From: Candidatus Omnitrophota bacterium
Lineage (GTDB): Bacteria; Omnitrophota; Gorgyraeia; Zapsychrales; Zapsychraceae
Assembly: GCA_023247445.1 (NCBI GenBank)
Contig: JAHFGL010000027.1
Coordinates: forward strand, 1-32,344
DNA length: 32,344 bases
Reading direction: 5' to 3'
Made by a program: the position numbers and the translations under genes. Below, piece by piece: positions 15,913 to 24,656 of this stretch (positions are counted from its first letter, which is position 1; every line of letters begins with the position of its first letter). The notes beneath the pieces are model-generated. The model was given only the letters and a program-made list of their open reading frames with translations, was not told the DNA's origin and searched no databases.

Positions 15913-17558
15913 CTATTTTCTAAAGTCTCTTTTTGTAATTCTGCCCTAACTTTCTTTGCGAAGATACCAGCGATGACAGCTAGTAATATATTGATGCTCA
16001 AGATAATCCGTATTTTTTCATAAAGGTGAACAGTGGGAGTTTTTGTAATCAAATCAACGATCGGAGAAATTCCGCCCCAAGGCGTAAAGGCCGAGAAATA
16101 TTGTTGTAAGATATCCGAGTGGGTAACGGAATTAAGAATAGTTCCTAAAGTTGGAATCAGAATCCATAAGATGATAAGAATTGTCCAAAAAATTATTATT
16201 TTATTATGATGGCGACTTAAATGAAAATATTCAAGGAAACAAGCAAAGAAGATGGGGCTACTGAGCATAAAGACAATACTTATTAGGTAAGCGGTGAACG
16301 AAATTTTGTATAAATAAACAAAAAATGAAAAAATAATAATGGTAACTATTGAAAAGCCAAACAGCCAAACTGTACTACTCGCTTGATCATCTCCTGAATC
16401 AATTTTTTTAAGCCCTAATTTCTTACATCGTCGAAGGCCTTTTATATATTGAAGGCGGCTGGGGGTAATAATCCATGCGCCGATAATTCCTAAACACATG
16501 ATCAAGGCAATAAGACAGTAAAACACCATTTCTTCCCCCCAAGAGTACCAACCTTTGCCTTCTCCTGCGGTAATTATCGGAAAAACACTTCCACAAAAAA
16601 GAAATAAGATATAAAAGATTGTTAAAAGTAGTATCGGTTTAGAAACGATGGGGTGTTCAGGTTTCGAAATTTTACGTAAAATAGCAACAAAGACAACTCC
16701 CAGGAAGGGAACTTGTACCATGATTTGTAGGAACAATGATGGAAGGTTAAATCCTAAGAAGTTATATAAAAGCTTAACTCTTTCTTGGTTGTCGTAGGAA
16801 TAATAGGAACGATGCGTAAATAATTTACCCTGAACATCACTATAGAGTTGTTCATAAGCGGGTTGCCACGATAAATGATAGAGCGTAGAAAGCGCTGGGT
16901 AACTAAGGAGCATAATTATGATGTATATCCCAAAAATCATTGGGATCGATGTGAGCTTTGATTTATGGGGTTGATGAATAATTCCCAGGAGCGCCGCCAG
17001 TGAGTGATATAAAAGGGCACATAAAATAAGTGCAAAGTTAAAATTTAGAAACGTTGAAAAATTAATTGAGGTTGTTAAAACAAGAAATAATTCGATGAAG
17101 GCAATGCCTGCAAATATACACCACTCGAGTGAAGTTGCTCCAAGCAATAACCCTAAGGTTTGATTTCCTGGAGGTGTCGGGGAGCTGCGATGAAAATCCA
17201 GAGTTCCACTAACGCGTTCCCGTGCCGCCATCCGATAAGCTGAGCCCGTGGCAATGAGCAAAATGATAATGCCTTGCAAGCTGCACAGATCCAAGAAAAA
17301 CTTTTTAATCCAAGGCAATATCTCTTGGTGTTGAGTTGGAACGCAATTACTGCCATGATTGTAACGCGTTTCTGGCTGGCAATTCATTTGGTTATAATCA
17401 TATGAATATACATATGTCGGATTAAGATAAGCATTCATGTAGATAAGGACAATGATAATGATCAAGAGAATAACCGCGGAAGCCAAAGATGGAAGCCGCA
17501 TACGCTCCCGCCAATTTTGTAAGAATAAAGCATTATCTTGTAAGCTAATCATTTTCAT
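15909..17558 (-). CDS. ABC-2 type transporter permease
   Basis: A 549-residue membrane protein with about twelve hydrophobic segments. The first, at about 26-44, is followed by a periplasmic loop of some 45 residues containing two Cys (MNCQPETRYNHGSNC), and the second comes after WIKKFFLDLC. The segment GSAYRMAARERVSGTLDFHRSSP is the coupling-helix signature of ABC-2 exporters that act on lipids, glycans or copper-type substrates. It overlaps the ATPase gene upstream by 4 bases (ATGA), so the two form one exporter operon. The substrate is unknown. The central loop has a soluble stretch near 375-395. It converges on hemY. Confidence 0.85.
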   Translation of the reverse strand: MKMISLQDNALFLQNWRERMRLPSLASAVILLIIIIVLIYMNAYLNPTYVYSYDYNQMNCQPETRYNHGSNCVPTQHQEILPWIKKFFLDLCSLQGIIILLIATGSAYRMAARERVSGTLDFHRSSPTPPGNQTLGLLLGATSLEWCIFAGIAFIELFLVLTTSINFSTFLNFNFALILCALLYHSLAALLGIIHQPHKSKLTSIPMIFGIYIIIMLLSYPALSTLYHLSWQPAYEQLYSDVQGKLFTHRSYYSYDNQERVKLLYNFLGFNLPSLFLQIMVQVPFLGVVFVAILRKISKPEHPIVSKPILLLTIFYILFLFCGSVFPIITAGEGKGWYSWGEEMVFYCLIALIMCLGIIGAWIITPSRLQYIKGLRRCKKLGLKKIDSGDDQASSTVWLFGFSIVTIIIFSFFVYLYKISFTAYLISIVFMLSSPIFFACFLEYFHLSRHHNKIIIFWTILIILWILIPTLGTILNSVTHSDILQQYFSAFTPWGGISPIVDLITKTPTVHLYEKIRIILSINILLAVIAGIFAKKVRAELQKETLENS

Positions 17559-18496
17559 GAGACTTGTTTGGCCCCAACGTGAAAGAAAATTTCTTCAACA
17601 TTCGCTTCTTTGACGAAATACGTCGAAATAGAAAATCCTTCCCGCACCAGTTTTGCCAAAAGGGCGGAGGCATCATTGGGATCACCACTAAAGCTTGCCT
17701 GCAATTCGATCGAGTTATTATGTTTTATATTAGTTAAAAAGGGGATGATCTGTAGAAATGTTGTTAATTTTTGGATCGTTTCTTGATTGGCCACCGCTAG
17801 GCGAATCACTAGCTGTCCGGTTGAGTTGATATGTTTTCGAATATCATCTAAGCTTCCCGAGAGAACCATTTTTCCTTTTTCCATAATCCCAATGGCGTTA
17901 CAAAAATCACTAAGCTCGGTTAAGATATGACTGGAAATAAGGATTGTTTTCTTTTCCTCTGCAACGCTTTTTAGAATGTCGTGTAAATCTTTGCGGGCAA
18001 TGGGATCAAGGCCGCTGGCAGGTTCATCAAGGAGTAATACATCAGGATCGTGTAGAAGTGTCTTGGCAAGGACCAGGCGTTGACGCATCCCGCGAGAAAG
18101 TTCACGAATTACGGTATTCGTCTTATCCTGGAGATTAACACGTTTAATCCAATGCTCTACTTTTTCTGGACGCACGGAGCGATCGATCAAGTACGCCGCG
18201 GCAAAGACATCTAGATATTCCCAAACCTTTAGATTTTCATAAACAGGAGAAAAGTCCGGCATGTAGCCTAATTTACCAAGAGCATTTTCGGATTCTAATT
18301 CCATATCAAAACCAGCGATTTTAATTTCACCGTAGGTGGGCTCGATAATTCCAGCGATGGCTTTGATCATCGATGTTTTGCCCGCGCCATTAGGGCCAAC
18401 TAATCCGAAAATTTGGCCTGGACCGATATCTAAGTTGACATCGCAGACCGCATTAAGGTCGTCATAATCGACACGTAAGGATTTAATATTTATCAT
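17555..18496 (-). CDS. ABC transporter ATP-binding protein (ABC-2 exporter)
   Basis: A 313-residue ABC ATPase. Walker A is GPNGAGKT (34-41), the ABC signature is LSRGM (133-137), Walker B is LLLDEP (154-159) and the switch His is His190 (SSHIL). The Q-loop region reads GYMPD, with Asp where many relatives have Gln or Glu. An extra C-terminal domain of about 90 residues (from 225), as in CcmA/NatA/DRA-type ATPases, follows the nucleotide-binding core. It drives the permease whose start codon overlaps its stop. Divergent from the lipoprotein gene at 18670 across a 173-base AT-rich gap. No exported substrate can be named. Confidence 0.9.
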   Translation of the reverse strand: MINIKSLRVDYDDLNAVCDVNLDIGPGQIFGLVGPNGAGKTSMIKAIAGIIEPTYGEIKIAGFDMELESENALGKLGYMPDFSPVYENLKVWEYLDVFAAAYLIDRSVRPEKVEHWIKRVNLQDKTNTVIRELSRGMRQRLVLAKTLLHDPDVLLLDEPASGLDPIARKDLHDILKSVAEEKKTILISSHILTELSDFCNAIGIMEKGKMVLSGSLDDIRKHINSTGQLVIRLAVANQETIQKLTTFLQIIPFLTNIKHNNSIELQASFSGDPNDASALLAKLVREGFSISTYFVKEANVEEIFFHVGAKQVS

Positions 18497-18531
18497 AAAC
18501 GTTTTGGCTTGAGCAATACTGAATTGAACGT

Positions 18532-18560
18532 AGTATAAACCAAATTAAATTGCGCGAGAA
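18532..18560 (-). promoter_or_regulatory. Possible promoter for the ABC exporter operon
   Basis: On the minus strand, TATACT (complement of 18532-18537) follows TTCTCG (complement of 18555-18560) with 17-base spacing, 36 bases before the ATPase start. The -10 is good and the -35 weak. On the plus strand TATAAT at 18571-18576 could serve the lipoprotein-resB operon, but lacks a convincing -35. The rest of the 173-base gap holds nothing I recognise. Confidence 0.35.
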
Positions 18561-18669
18561 GGATAATTTTTATAATTTTGAGAAAAGAGATCAAGTTTTC
18601 ACCAACTATTTCCTTGTTTTATTTAGGAATGTCATTAAAATAAATTAACATTAATAACTAATTTATCCG

Positions 18670-19356
18670 ATGTCGATCCCCATAAACATTTACAGAAGCT
18701 TTCTTCTTTGTTTGATTCTTTGTGCCACTTCCTGTGGCCAAAATAATCCTAAACACGAATATCGCGAGATTGTTATTGAATCGCCAGAGCGTGCGGCCTC
18801 CGCCATGCAAAATCCACATCAACTATCTTCAGCAAAGGGGCTAGCCATACCACCATCGATGAATGTTAAAGATGTCGAAACACAAAAAATGTTGGATGCT
18901 TCCGTTGCGGATATTTCTTTAGTCTGGAAAACACCACCCACTTGGTCGCAATCAAAAGGCTCCGGAATGCGGCTGGTGACTTTTAAAAACAAAAATGAGA
19001 GTGAGCCCATTGAGTGCAGCATTGTCTCTTTGGGAGGAATGGCCGGAGGACTTGAATCAAATATTGTGCGGTGGATGCGCCAGATTAATTTAACAGATTT
19101 GCCCGAAGATAAAGTTAGTCAATTCGTTGATGATTATGAAGGATTAACCAGTGATGGGGGACTTGCGATTAAAATTTTTGATTTTACAAAGCTTCAAGCG
19201 CAAGAGCCCGATTCCGTGCCCTCGATGATCGGCGCGATCGTAACAATTGGCGACAAATCTATTTTTGTTAAAATGACGGGAACCAAATCGACCGTTATTA
19301 AAAATTACACTTCTTTTAAAGAACTTTGCCAGTCGCTTAAAACTCCCAATGATTAA
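18670..19356 (+). CDS. Lipoprotein of the ResB/CcsA locus (WxxPxxW domain)
   Basis: A 228-residue protein with a lipoprotein signal peptide: hydrophobic LLCLILCATS followed by Cys22, then a GQNN tether. After a disordered stretch, the domain from about 82 reads VWKTPPTWSQ ... SGMRLVTFKN, then GGMAGGLESNIVRWMRQINLTDLP. I recognise this as a domain recurring in lipoproteins of Planctomycetes and Verrucomicrobia (pattern GGxxxNVxRWRxQxGL); no biochemical function is known to me. It overlaps resB by 8 bases and so is translated with the System II cytochrome c maturation genes. A role at the outer membrane or in periplasmic heme or apocytochrome handling is inference from position only. The Ser at -1 before Cys is acceptable though less common. 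Confidence 0.75.
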   Translation: MSIPINIYRSFLLCLILCATSCGQNNPKHEYREIVIESPERAASAMQNPHQLSSAKGLAIPPSMNVKDVETQKMLDASVADISLVWKTPPTWSQSKGSGMRLVTFKNKNESEPIECSIVSLGGMAGGLESNIVRWMRQINLTDLPEDKVSQFVDDYEGLTSDGGLAIKIFDFTKLQAQEPDSVPSMIGAIVTIGDKSIFVKMTGTKSTVIKNYTSFKELCQSLKTPND

Positions 19357-20491
19357 ACGTAATCAATCAATAAAAAGTAATCGTCTACTACAACTGGGAT
19401 CTTCGATTAAGATTACCGTGACATGTCTTTCATTACTTTTTATTCTTACCCTTTGGGGAACGATCGCCCAAGTTCAAACCGGATTATATATTGCTCAAGA
19501 GCGATTTTTTCATTCATGGTATTTTTTGGCGCTTGGATTTATTCCGTTTCCTGGGGCTAAATTAGTTCTTAGCATTCTTTTTGTTAATTTAGTTTGTGTG
19601 GCCATCACACGGTTTGTTTATAAGTTAAGTCATATTGGAATTCTTATCATACATTTTGGATTGCTGATTTATTTTGTGTCAGCGTATGTGACGCTTAATA
19701 TCGTTAAAGAATCTCAGGTGACGCTCATGGAAGGCGATGGGACCAATGTTTCAACTGCGTATCATGACTGGGAAATTTCGGTCTGGGCCGAGCGTTCCGA
19801 TAAAAAGCGTGATGTCATTGGCTATGACACAAGAAATTTAAAACCCGGTGTCATCATTGCCCTTAATGAACTTGGCTTTCAATTAATCACCAAAAGTTAT
19901 TTCCCTAATGCAACGGCGTATACGTCAGCACCTGAGAACGCGAAAGAAATAATGCTCAATGCCTCTGGAATCAAATATTTGACCAAAGTTAATCTTAATA
20001 AAGAACCAGAAAAAAATATCCCGGGAAGTGTTTTTGAACTGCAAACCAACGATGGTCAAGATATTAACATTCTTGTCTATGGAGGAGAATCAAAACCAAC
20101 TCAGTTTAAAGTTGACGATAATAAATATAATATTATTTTGCGTCGTAAACGTTTTGTATTGCCATTTACAATTGTCCTTAAAGATTTTGAGATGGAGCTT
20201 CATCCGGGAACTAATATCGCCAGATCATATAAGAGTAAAGTTGAGGTTGAAGGTGGAGGGTTAAATCGCGAAGCGATCATTTATATGAATCATCCGCTGC
20301 GGTATAAAGATTATACATTTTATCAGGCGTCGTATGCGGTTGATCAACTCGGCCGCGAATTATCGACACTTGCCGTTGTCAAAAACACAGGACAATTGTT
20401 GCCGTACATTGCCTGTTTTGTCACATTCGCTGGATTAAGTACGCATTTTTTACTGATGGCGTTTAAAAGTAAGAAGAAAAATAAAAAATGA
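19349..20491 (+). CDS. resB: Cytochrome c biogenesis protein ResB
   Basis: A 380-residue ResB/Ccs1-family protein. Hydrophobic helices lie at about 18-38 (ITVTCLSLLFILTLWGTIAQ), 50-75, 83-112 and near the C terminus (351-372), with a large periplasmic domain between the third and fourth. The TLWGTIAQVQTGLYIAQERFFHSW start and the YKDYTFYQASY motif in the periplasmic domain are family hallmarks. With CcsA it presents heme to apocytochromes c in System II. It overlaps the upstream lipoprotein gene by 8 bases and the downstream ccsA gene by 4 (ATGA). The C terminus is very basic (KSKKKNKK), as expected for a cytosolic end. Confidence 0.88.
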   Translation: MIKRNQSIKSNRLLQLGSSIKITVTCLSLLFILTLWGTIAQVQTGLYIAQERFFHSWYFLALGFIPFPGAKLVLSILFVNLVCVAITRFVYKLSHIGILIIHFGLLIYFVSAYVTLNIVKESQVTLMEGDGTNVSTAYHDWEISVWAERSDKKRDVIGYDTRNLKPGVIIALNELGFQLITKSYFPNATAYTSAPENAKEIMLNASGIKYLTKVNLNKEPEKNIPGSVFELQTNDGQDINILVYGGESKPTQFKVDDNKYNIILRRKRFVLPFTIVLKDFEMELHPGTNIARSYKSKVEVEGGGLNREAIIYMNHPLRYKDYTFYQASYAVDQLGRELSTLAVVKNTGQLLPYIACFVTFAGLSTHFLLMAFKSKKKNKK

Positions 20492-22515
20492 AAAAGATTA
20501 AATTCACGCGATATGCGAATTTCCGTCATCCTGAGCGAAGCGAAGGATCTCTTAGGAGATTCTTCGGCCTGCGGCCTCAGAATGACGATGATATAAAAAA
20601 TCTTGCACACGGCGTTAAATTCATAACATTATTTTTTGTTTTCCTAATCTGCACTTCAACTCTTTATGCAGAGTCAGAAACTAAAATATTATCTCCAAAA
20701 GGGCTGACATCGCTTGAGACCTTTAAACACATCGCTGTTTTAGAAAATGGCCGGATCAAACCCATGGACACGTATGCCCGCAATATTTTGTTACAACTTT
20801 CCGGGAAAACAACCTTTGATAGAAAAGAGGCCATTAATTGGTTGGCCAAACTTTTATTCGCGCCAGAGACAACCAAGGAAGATAAAATATTTTTGATTAA
20901 CAATCCTGACATTGCCGATGCCTTAGGGATCGCCGCGGAAAAATCTAGACGTTATAGTTTCACACAACTCGAACCCCATTTAGATCGATTAAGTGAGCTT
21001 GCCACCGCTGCGCAAGGGATGGACCCGAAACAACGCGATTTGGTTGAGAATGAACTAGTTCGTGTCTATGACAACGTTAAACTCTACGCATCGTTATCGC
21101 TAAGCTTTTCATTTGCTTTTCCTAATCCAGATTTTACGATCAAAAATTCTAACAATTTATATCAATTGAATCTTCCCTTAAATGTTGAGCAATTTACATT
21201 TATCGATTTAGCCCAGCGCGCTGATCTTTTACAAAAATTGACAAAGCCGTTGGAACTGAAACTTCCCGAAAAATGGACGCCAGCTGAAAAGGAAATTATT
21301 CTTGTTGTTAACAATCTTTATCAATGGGCACAAAATTATCATCAATTGCCACCAACAATTATTCCAGCCTATTCATCAAAAGAAGAAGTCTGGATTAGTC
21401 CGTGGGATGCTATAGGAGAGGGCCTTTCATCTGTCTTTGGACGAAAGGAACTACTGGCCTTGGGACAACTTCCCGGCGCTTATTGGAATGGGAAACAAAT
21501 TGATTTTGATATGGCGGCACGGACATTTACGGATAATGTTGAGAAACGACTCGTTCAAAAGGAAGTCAAGCAGCCGCGGCACATTGGTCTTGAGCTATTA
21601 TTTAACCAGCTGAATCTATTTTTTACAGCTAAAATATTTTACTTTCTTTCTTTCCTGACATTTCTTATTTCGCTGGTGATTTCAAACAAAAATATCCGTA
21701 TTATCGGTTGGAGTGCGATTATTTTAGCCTTTCTTCCCCATGCGTTGGCGCTTATTTGTCGTATCATTATTCTAGAGCGGCCGCCGGTATCAAACCTTTA
21801 CGAAACCTTTATTTTTGTCGGTTTCGTGACGGCACTAGTTGGCATCATTATTGAGTTAATTTATCAGCAGTGGATCGGCATTGTTATATCGAGCATTTGT
21901 GGATTTACGTTTCTAACGATCGCCAGCAAGTTTAGTGTTGAAGGCGATACACTGCAGATGCTTGTTGCTGTTTTAAATTCCAATTTTTGGTTGGGTACAC
22001 ATGTTTTAAGTATTACGATTGGCTATGCGGGAACGTGTGTGGCGGGGGTTGTTGGTCACATCTATCTTTTGCAAGCGATCAGTAAACCAAAAGATAAAAA
22101 ACGATTAGAAACCACATATCATATTTTGATCGGTGCTCTCGGGTTTGCCTTGACCATGGCCTTTTTGGGAACAAATTTAGGGGGAATCTGGGCGGATCAA
22201 TCATGGGGAAGATTTTGGGGCTGGGATCCGAAAGAAAACGGCGCGCTTCTAATTATTTTATGGATTGCGCTTTTATTTCATTTACGTGTTGGAAAAATGA
22301 TCGGGCCATTAGGCTTAGCCGTGGGTAGTGCGGCAAGCATTATGGTTGTCATGTGGGCGTGGTTTGGTGTTAATTTACTTAGCATTGGACTTCATTCATA
22401 TGGATTTACCTCAGGGCTTGCGACTAATTTAATTATTTATGGCATCATTCAAATCTTATTTATTGTAATCGTGACTCCCATGGCTTACAAAAAATTACAA
22501 TCAACAAAACTATGA
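20488..22515 (+). CDS. ccsA: Cytochrome c biogenesis protein CcsA/ResC, long form with N-terminal periplasmic domain
   Basis: A 675-residue protein. The start overlaps the resB stop as ATGA. Residues 1-12 give a basic MKKIKFTRYANF leader; 13-35 are the translation of an inserted palindromic repeat (HPERSEGS-like); then a hydrophobic stretch (44-60, FITLFFVFLICTSTLYA) ends a signal peptide or forms a first helix. A periplasmic domain of about 300 residues follows. The C-terminal half, from about 375, has eight or so helices with the heme-handling tryptophan-rich motif WGRFWGWDPKENGA near 572-585, and histidines expected for heme ligation. It exports and holds heme for attachment to cytochromes c. 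Without the insert the leader would be normal, so function is probably kept. Confidence 0.88.
   Translation: MKKIKFTRYANFRHPERSEGSLRRFFGLRPQNDDDIKNLAHGVKFITLFFVFLICTSTLYAESETKILSPKGLTSLETFKHIAVLENGRIKPMDTYARNILLQLSGKTTFDRKEAINWLAKLLFAPETTKEDKIFLINNPDIADALGIAAEKSRRYSFTQLEPHLDRLSELATAAQGMDPKQRDLVENELVRVYDNVKLYASLSLSFSFAFPNPDFTIKNSNNLYQLNLPLNVEQFTFIDLAQRADLLQKLTKPLELKLPEKWTPAEKEIILVVNNLYQWAQNYHQLPPTIIPAYSSKEEVWISPWDAIGEGLSSVFGRKELLALGQLPGAYWNGKQIDFDMAARTFTDNVEKRLVQKEVKQPRHIGLELLFNQLNLFFTAKIFYFLSFLTFLISLVISNKNIRIIGWSAIILAFLPHALALICRIIILERPPVSNLYETFIFVGFVTALVGIIIELIYQQWIGIVISSICGFTFLTIASKFSVEGDTLQMLVAVLNSNFWLGTHVLSITIGYAGTCVAGVVGHIYLLQAISKPKDKKRLETTYHILIGALGFALTMAFLGTNLGGIWADQSWGRFWGWDPKENGALLIILWIALLFHLRVGKMIGPLGLAVGSAASIMVVMWAWFGVNLLSIGLHSYGFTSGLATNLIIYGIIQILFIVIVTPMAYKKLQSTKL
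20524..20587. repeat. REP-like palindromic element inside the ccsA coding sequence
   Basis: The outer arms CGTCATCCTGAG and CTCAGAATGACG (20524-20535 and 20576-20587) pair with one mismatch, and the middle has GAAGGATCTC-type sequence as in the copy at 24558. Read in the ccsA frame it gives RHPERSEGSLRRFFGLRPQND; read on the opposite strand it gives the familiar SFASLRMT string. It carries no stop in the ccsA frame. This repeat type occurs, from memory, in intergenic DNA of many bacterial genomes. Confidence 0.85.
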
Positions 22516-23705
22516 TCTCCGTAACTGAAGCTGAACAAATCATTCTTAAAAATTTGATCTGTTTTCCTGTGGTCAGCATTCCCCTGGAAAAAGCTTATGG
22601 AGCGATTTTGCGCGAAGATATTTTTGCGGATCGCGATTTGCCACCGTTTAACAAGGCGCTGATGGATGGGATCGCGATTAAATCAGATGCCTTCGTAAAA
22701 GGAACTCATCAATTTACAATTGAGGGAATCCAACCTGCGGGTCAAAAGCAATCAGCCTTAAAATCAGATCAAGGTTGTATCGAAATTATGACGGGAGCGG
22801 TCCTTCCTAAGGGTTGTGATGCGGTTATTCCCATTGAAGGCGTTGAAATAAAAAATAACAAAGCGTTTATTAAAAATGATGTTGAGATTAAAAAAGGCCA
22901 ATCGATTCAGCCGCAGGGATGGGAACATAAAAAGGGAGAGCGGCTTTTGCAGTTTGGAGATTTACTTAATCCTGTTCGTATCGGGATTGCGGCGAACGTT
23001 GGCAAAAGTAAACTCAAAGTCAGCTATAAACCAAGAGTTGCGATTATTTCTACCGGCGATGAATTGGTTAATATCAATGCCAAAATAAAACCATTTCAGA
23101 TTCGTAAATCAAATTCGTATGCGCTACAAGCGGCATTTACCAAAACTAATCTTTTTGAAACCGGACTATTTCATATCAATGATGATAAAATAGCTTTGCG
23201 AAAAAAGTTAGCCCAGATTTTAAAGAAATTTGATGTGCTCGTTTTAAGTGGTGGTGTATCGATGGGGAAATTTGATTTTATTCCAGAGGTGATGAAAGAA
23301 TTGGGCGTCAAGGTTGTATTTCATAAAGTCGCTCAGAGGCCAGGCAAACCGTTTTGGTTTGGAAAATATAAAAACAGAAAATTAGTTTTTGCGTTGCCAG
23401 GCAATCCCGTATCGACGCTCGTTTGTGCCTATCGGTATGCTATTCCTCAATTAAAACGCGCGCTTGGGGTTAGCGAGCAACAAAGTCATGCCATTTTAAA
23501 TCATGATTGTTCAGCTTCAAGCAAGTTGACATCTTTTATGCCGGTTACGATAATAAAAGAGCATGGACAGCTAAATGCGCATCCGGTTTCTATTGCCGGT
23601 TCAGGGGATTTTGCCCATTTGTCGCAATCAGATGGTTTTGTTGAGTTACCTATCGGAAAAAATGAATACAAAAAAGGGTCGATTGTTAAGTTATTTCTAT
23701 GGTAA
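22512..23705 (+). CDS. moeA: Molybdopterin molybdenumtransferase MoeA
   Basis: A 397-residue MoeA, the enzyme that inserts molybdate into adenylylated molybdopterin. Domain landmarks are LPPFNKALMDGIAIKS at about 45-60, the GCDAVIPIEGVE segment near 102-113, ISTGDEL at about 179-185, and the MoeA/MogA-fold active-site motifs LSGGVSMGKFDF (about 246-257) and LPGNPVS (about 297-303). Length and order are normal. Its start overlaps the ccsA stop by 4 bases, and its end overlaps mobA by 7, so it is translationally chained to both. No molybdoenzyme and no moaA, moaC or moaE is in the window. Confidence 0.94.
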   Translation: MISVTEAEQIILKNLICFPVVSIPLEKAYGAILREDIFADRDLPPFNKALMDGIAIKSDAFVKGTHQFTIEGIQPAGQKQSALKSDQGCIEIMTGAVLPKGCDAVIPIEGVEIKNNKAFIKNDVEIKKGQSIQPQGWEHKKGERLLQFGDLLNPVRIGIAANVGKSKLKVSYKPRVAIISTGDELVNINAKIKPFQIRKSNSYALQAAFTKTNLFETGLFHINDDKIALRKKLAQILKKFDVLVLSGGVSMGKFDFIPEVMKELGVKVVFHKVAQRPGKPFWFGKYKNRKLVFALPGNPVSTLVCAYRYAIPQLKRALGVSEQQSHAILNHDCSASSKLTSFMPVTIIKEHGQLNAHPVSIAGSGDFAHLSQSDGFVELPIGKNEYKKGSIVKLFLW

Positions 23706-24313
23706 CTAAAATTAAATCTTTGTATGGATTGGTCTTGACCGGCGGCAAAAGTACGCGCATGAAGATTGATAAAGCGTCGCTGGAATTTCATGGCAAAAAA
23801 CAATCGGTTGTTTGCTATGAACTCTTAGATAAATTTTGTGAACAGGTTTTTATTTCGAATCGGCAAGAGCAAGAAAATATTGAAGGTCAGAGAAATTATC
23901 CGCAAATCCACGATCAAGCTCCATTTCTGGATATTGGACCTTTGGGGGGAATTTTATCCGCGATGACAACACATCCAAAGGTCGATTGGCTTGTTCTCGC
24001 CTGCGATTTGCCTTTTATTAATGATGCGGTTATTGAGAATCTTATCAAATCACGTAATCCCAAAAAAGTCGCTACCGCTTATATCAGCGCACATGATAGC
24101 CTGCCTGAACCGCTCTGCGCGATTTATGAGGCGCACAGTTTCCCTACGCTAAAAGCACATTTGAATAGTGGTAAATCATGTCCGCGCAAATTTTTGATCA
24201 ATGCTGAAGTGGAATTACTCAAACCCGTTGATACAAAAGCACTCGATAACATCAATAATCCAAATGAATATCAAGAAGCGTTAAGCACACTAAAAAAACA
24301 TCATGCCGCTTAA
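23699..24313 (+). CDS. mobA: Molybdenum cofactor guanylyltransferase MobA
   Basis: A 204-residue nucleotidyltransferase of the MobA family, which adds GMP to molybdopterin. The N-terminal signature LTGGKSTRMKIDKASLEFHGK (13-33) matches LxGGxSxRMGxDKA apart from Lys in place of the usual Gly after RM. The metal-binding VLACDLPFI is at about 99-107, and PLCAIYEA near 139-146 is typical of the C-terminal half. It implies that bis-MGD enzymes are present elsewhere in the genome. The ATG lies within the end of moeA (7-base overlap), and moaD starts inside its last codons (11-base overlap), so the three Mo genes are tightly coupled. Confidence 0.9.
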   Translation: MVTKIKSLYGLVLTGGKSTRMKIDKASLEFHGKKQSVVCYELLDKFCEQVFISNRQEQENIEGQRNYPQIHDQAPFLDIGPLGGILSAMTTHPKVDWLVLACDLPFINDAVIENLIKSRNPKKVATAYISAHDSLPEPLCAIYEAHSFPTLKAHLNSGKSCPRKFLINAEVELLKPVDTKALDNINNPNEYQEALSTLKKHHAA

Positions 24314-24551
24314 AACAATCCATATTCAATACTATGCCTTATTAAGAGAAGAGAGCGGTGTCAGCAAAGAGGACGTTTCAACATCTGCGTTAACAGCAGC
24401 CGAACTTTATCAAGAGTTAAAAAATAAATATAATTTTAAATTATCAATGGGTTTATTCAAAGTTGCGATCAACAATCAATTTTCGGATTGGGCAACAAAG
24501 TTAAACGATGGCGATTCAGTTGTCTTTATTCCACCTGTGGCTGGTGGTTAG
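24303..24551 (+). CDS. moaD: Molybdopterin synthase sulfur carrier subunit MoaD
   Basis: An 82-residue ubiquitin-fold protein beginning with a strand (KTIHIQYYALLREESG) and ending FIPPVAGG. The C-terminal Gly-Gly is the site of thiocarboxylation and the proof of the family. It donates sulfur to molybdopterin synthase together with MoaE, which is not encoded here. The LREESGVSKEDV segment and DGDSVVFIPPVAGG ending are typical of MoaD rather than ThiS. It overlaps mobA by 11 bases and is the last gene of the chain from 18670; a REP-like hairpin follows 6 bases after its stop and may act as transcript end. Confidence 0.9.
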   Translation: MPLKTIHIQYYALLREESGVSKEDVSTSALTAAELYQELKNKYNFKLSMGLFKVAINNQFSDWATKLNDGDSVVFIPPVAGG

Positions 24552-24557
24552 CTCTTC

Positions 24558-24624
24558 GTCATCCTGAAGGAGCAAAAGCGACTGAAGGATCTCCGAAGAG
24601 ATCCTTCGCTGCGCTCAGGATGAC
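24558..24624. repeat. REP-like palindromic element between moaD and the Rieske gene
   Basis: GTCATCCTGA (24558-24567) pairs perfectly with TCAGGATGAC (24615-24624). Inside, GAAGGATCTC (24584-24593) and GAGATCCTTC (24598-24607) form a perfect 10-bp stem with a CGAA tetraloop. It is the same family as the element at 20524-20587. Placed just after an operon end, it could terminate or protect the mRNA. Confidence 0.9.
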
Positions 24625-24656
24625 AAAAATTAAAATATCACCTTAATCTATGAATG

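Noticed and set aside
20344-20610. Minus-strand open frame across the resB-ccsA junction
   Set aside because: Its recognisable part (SFASLRMT) is only the reverse translation of the REP-like element; it overlaps two real genes.
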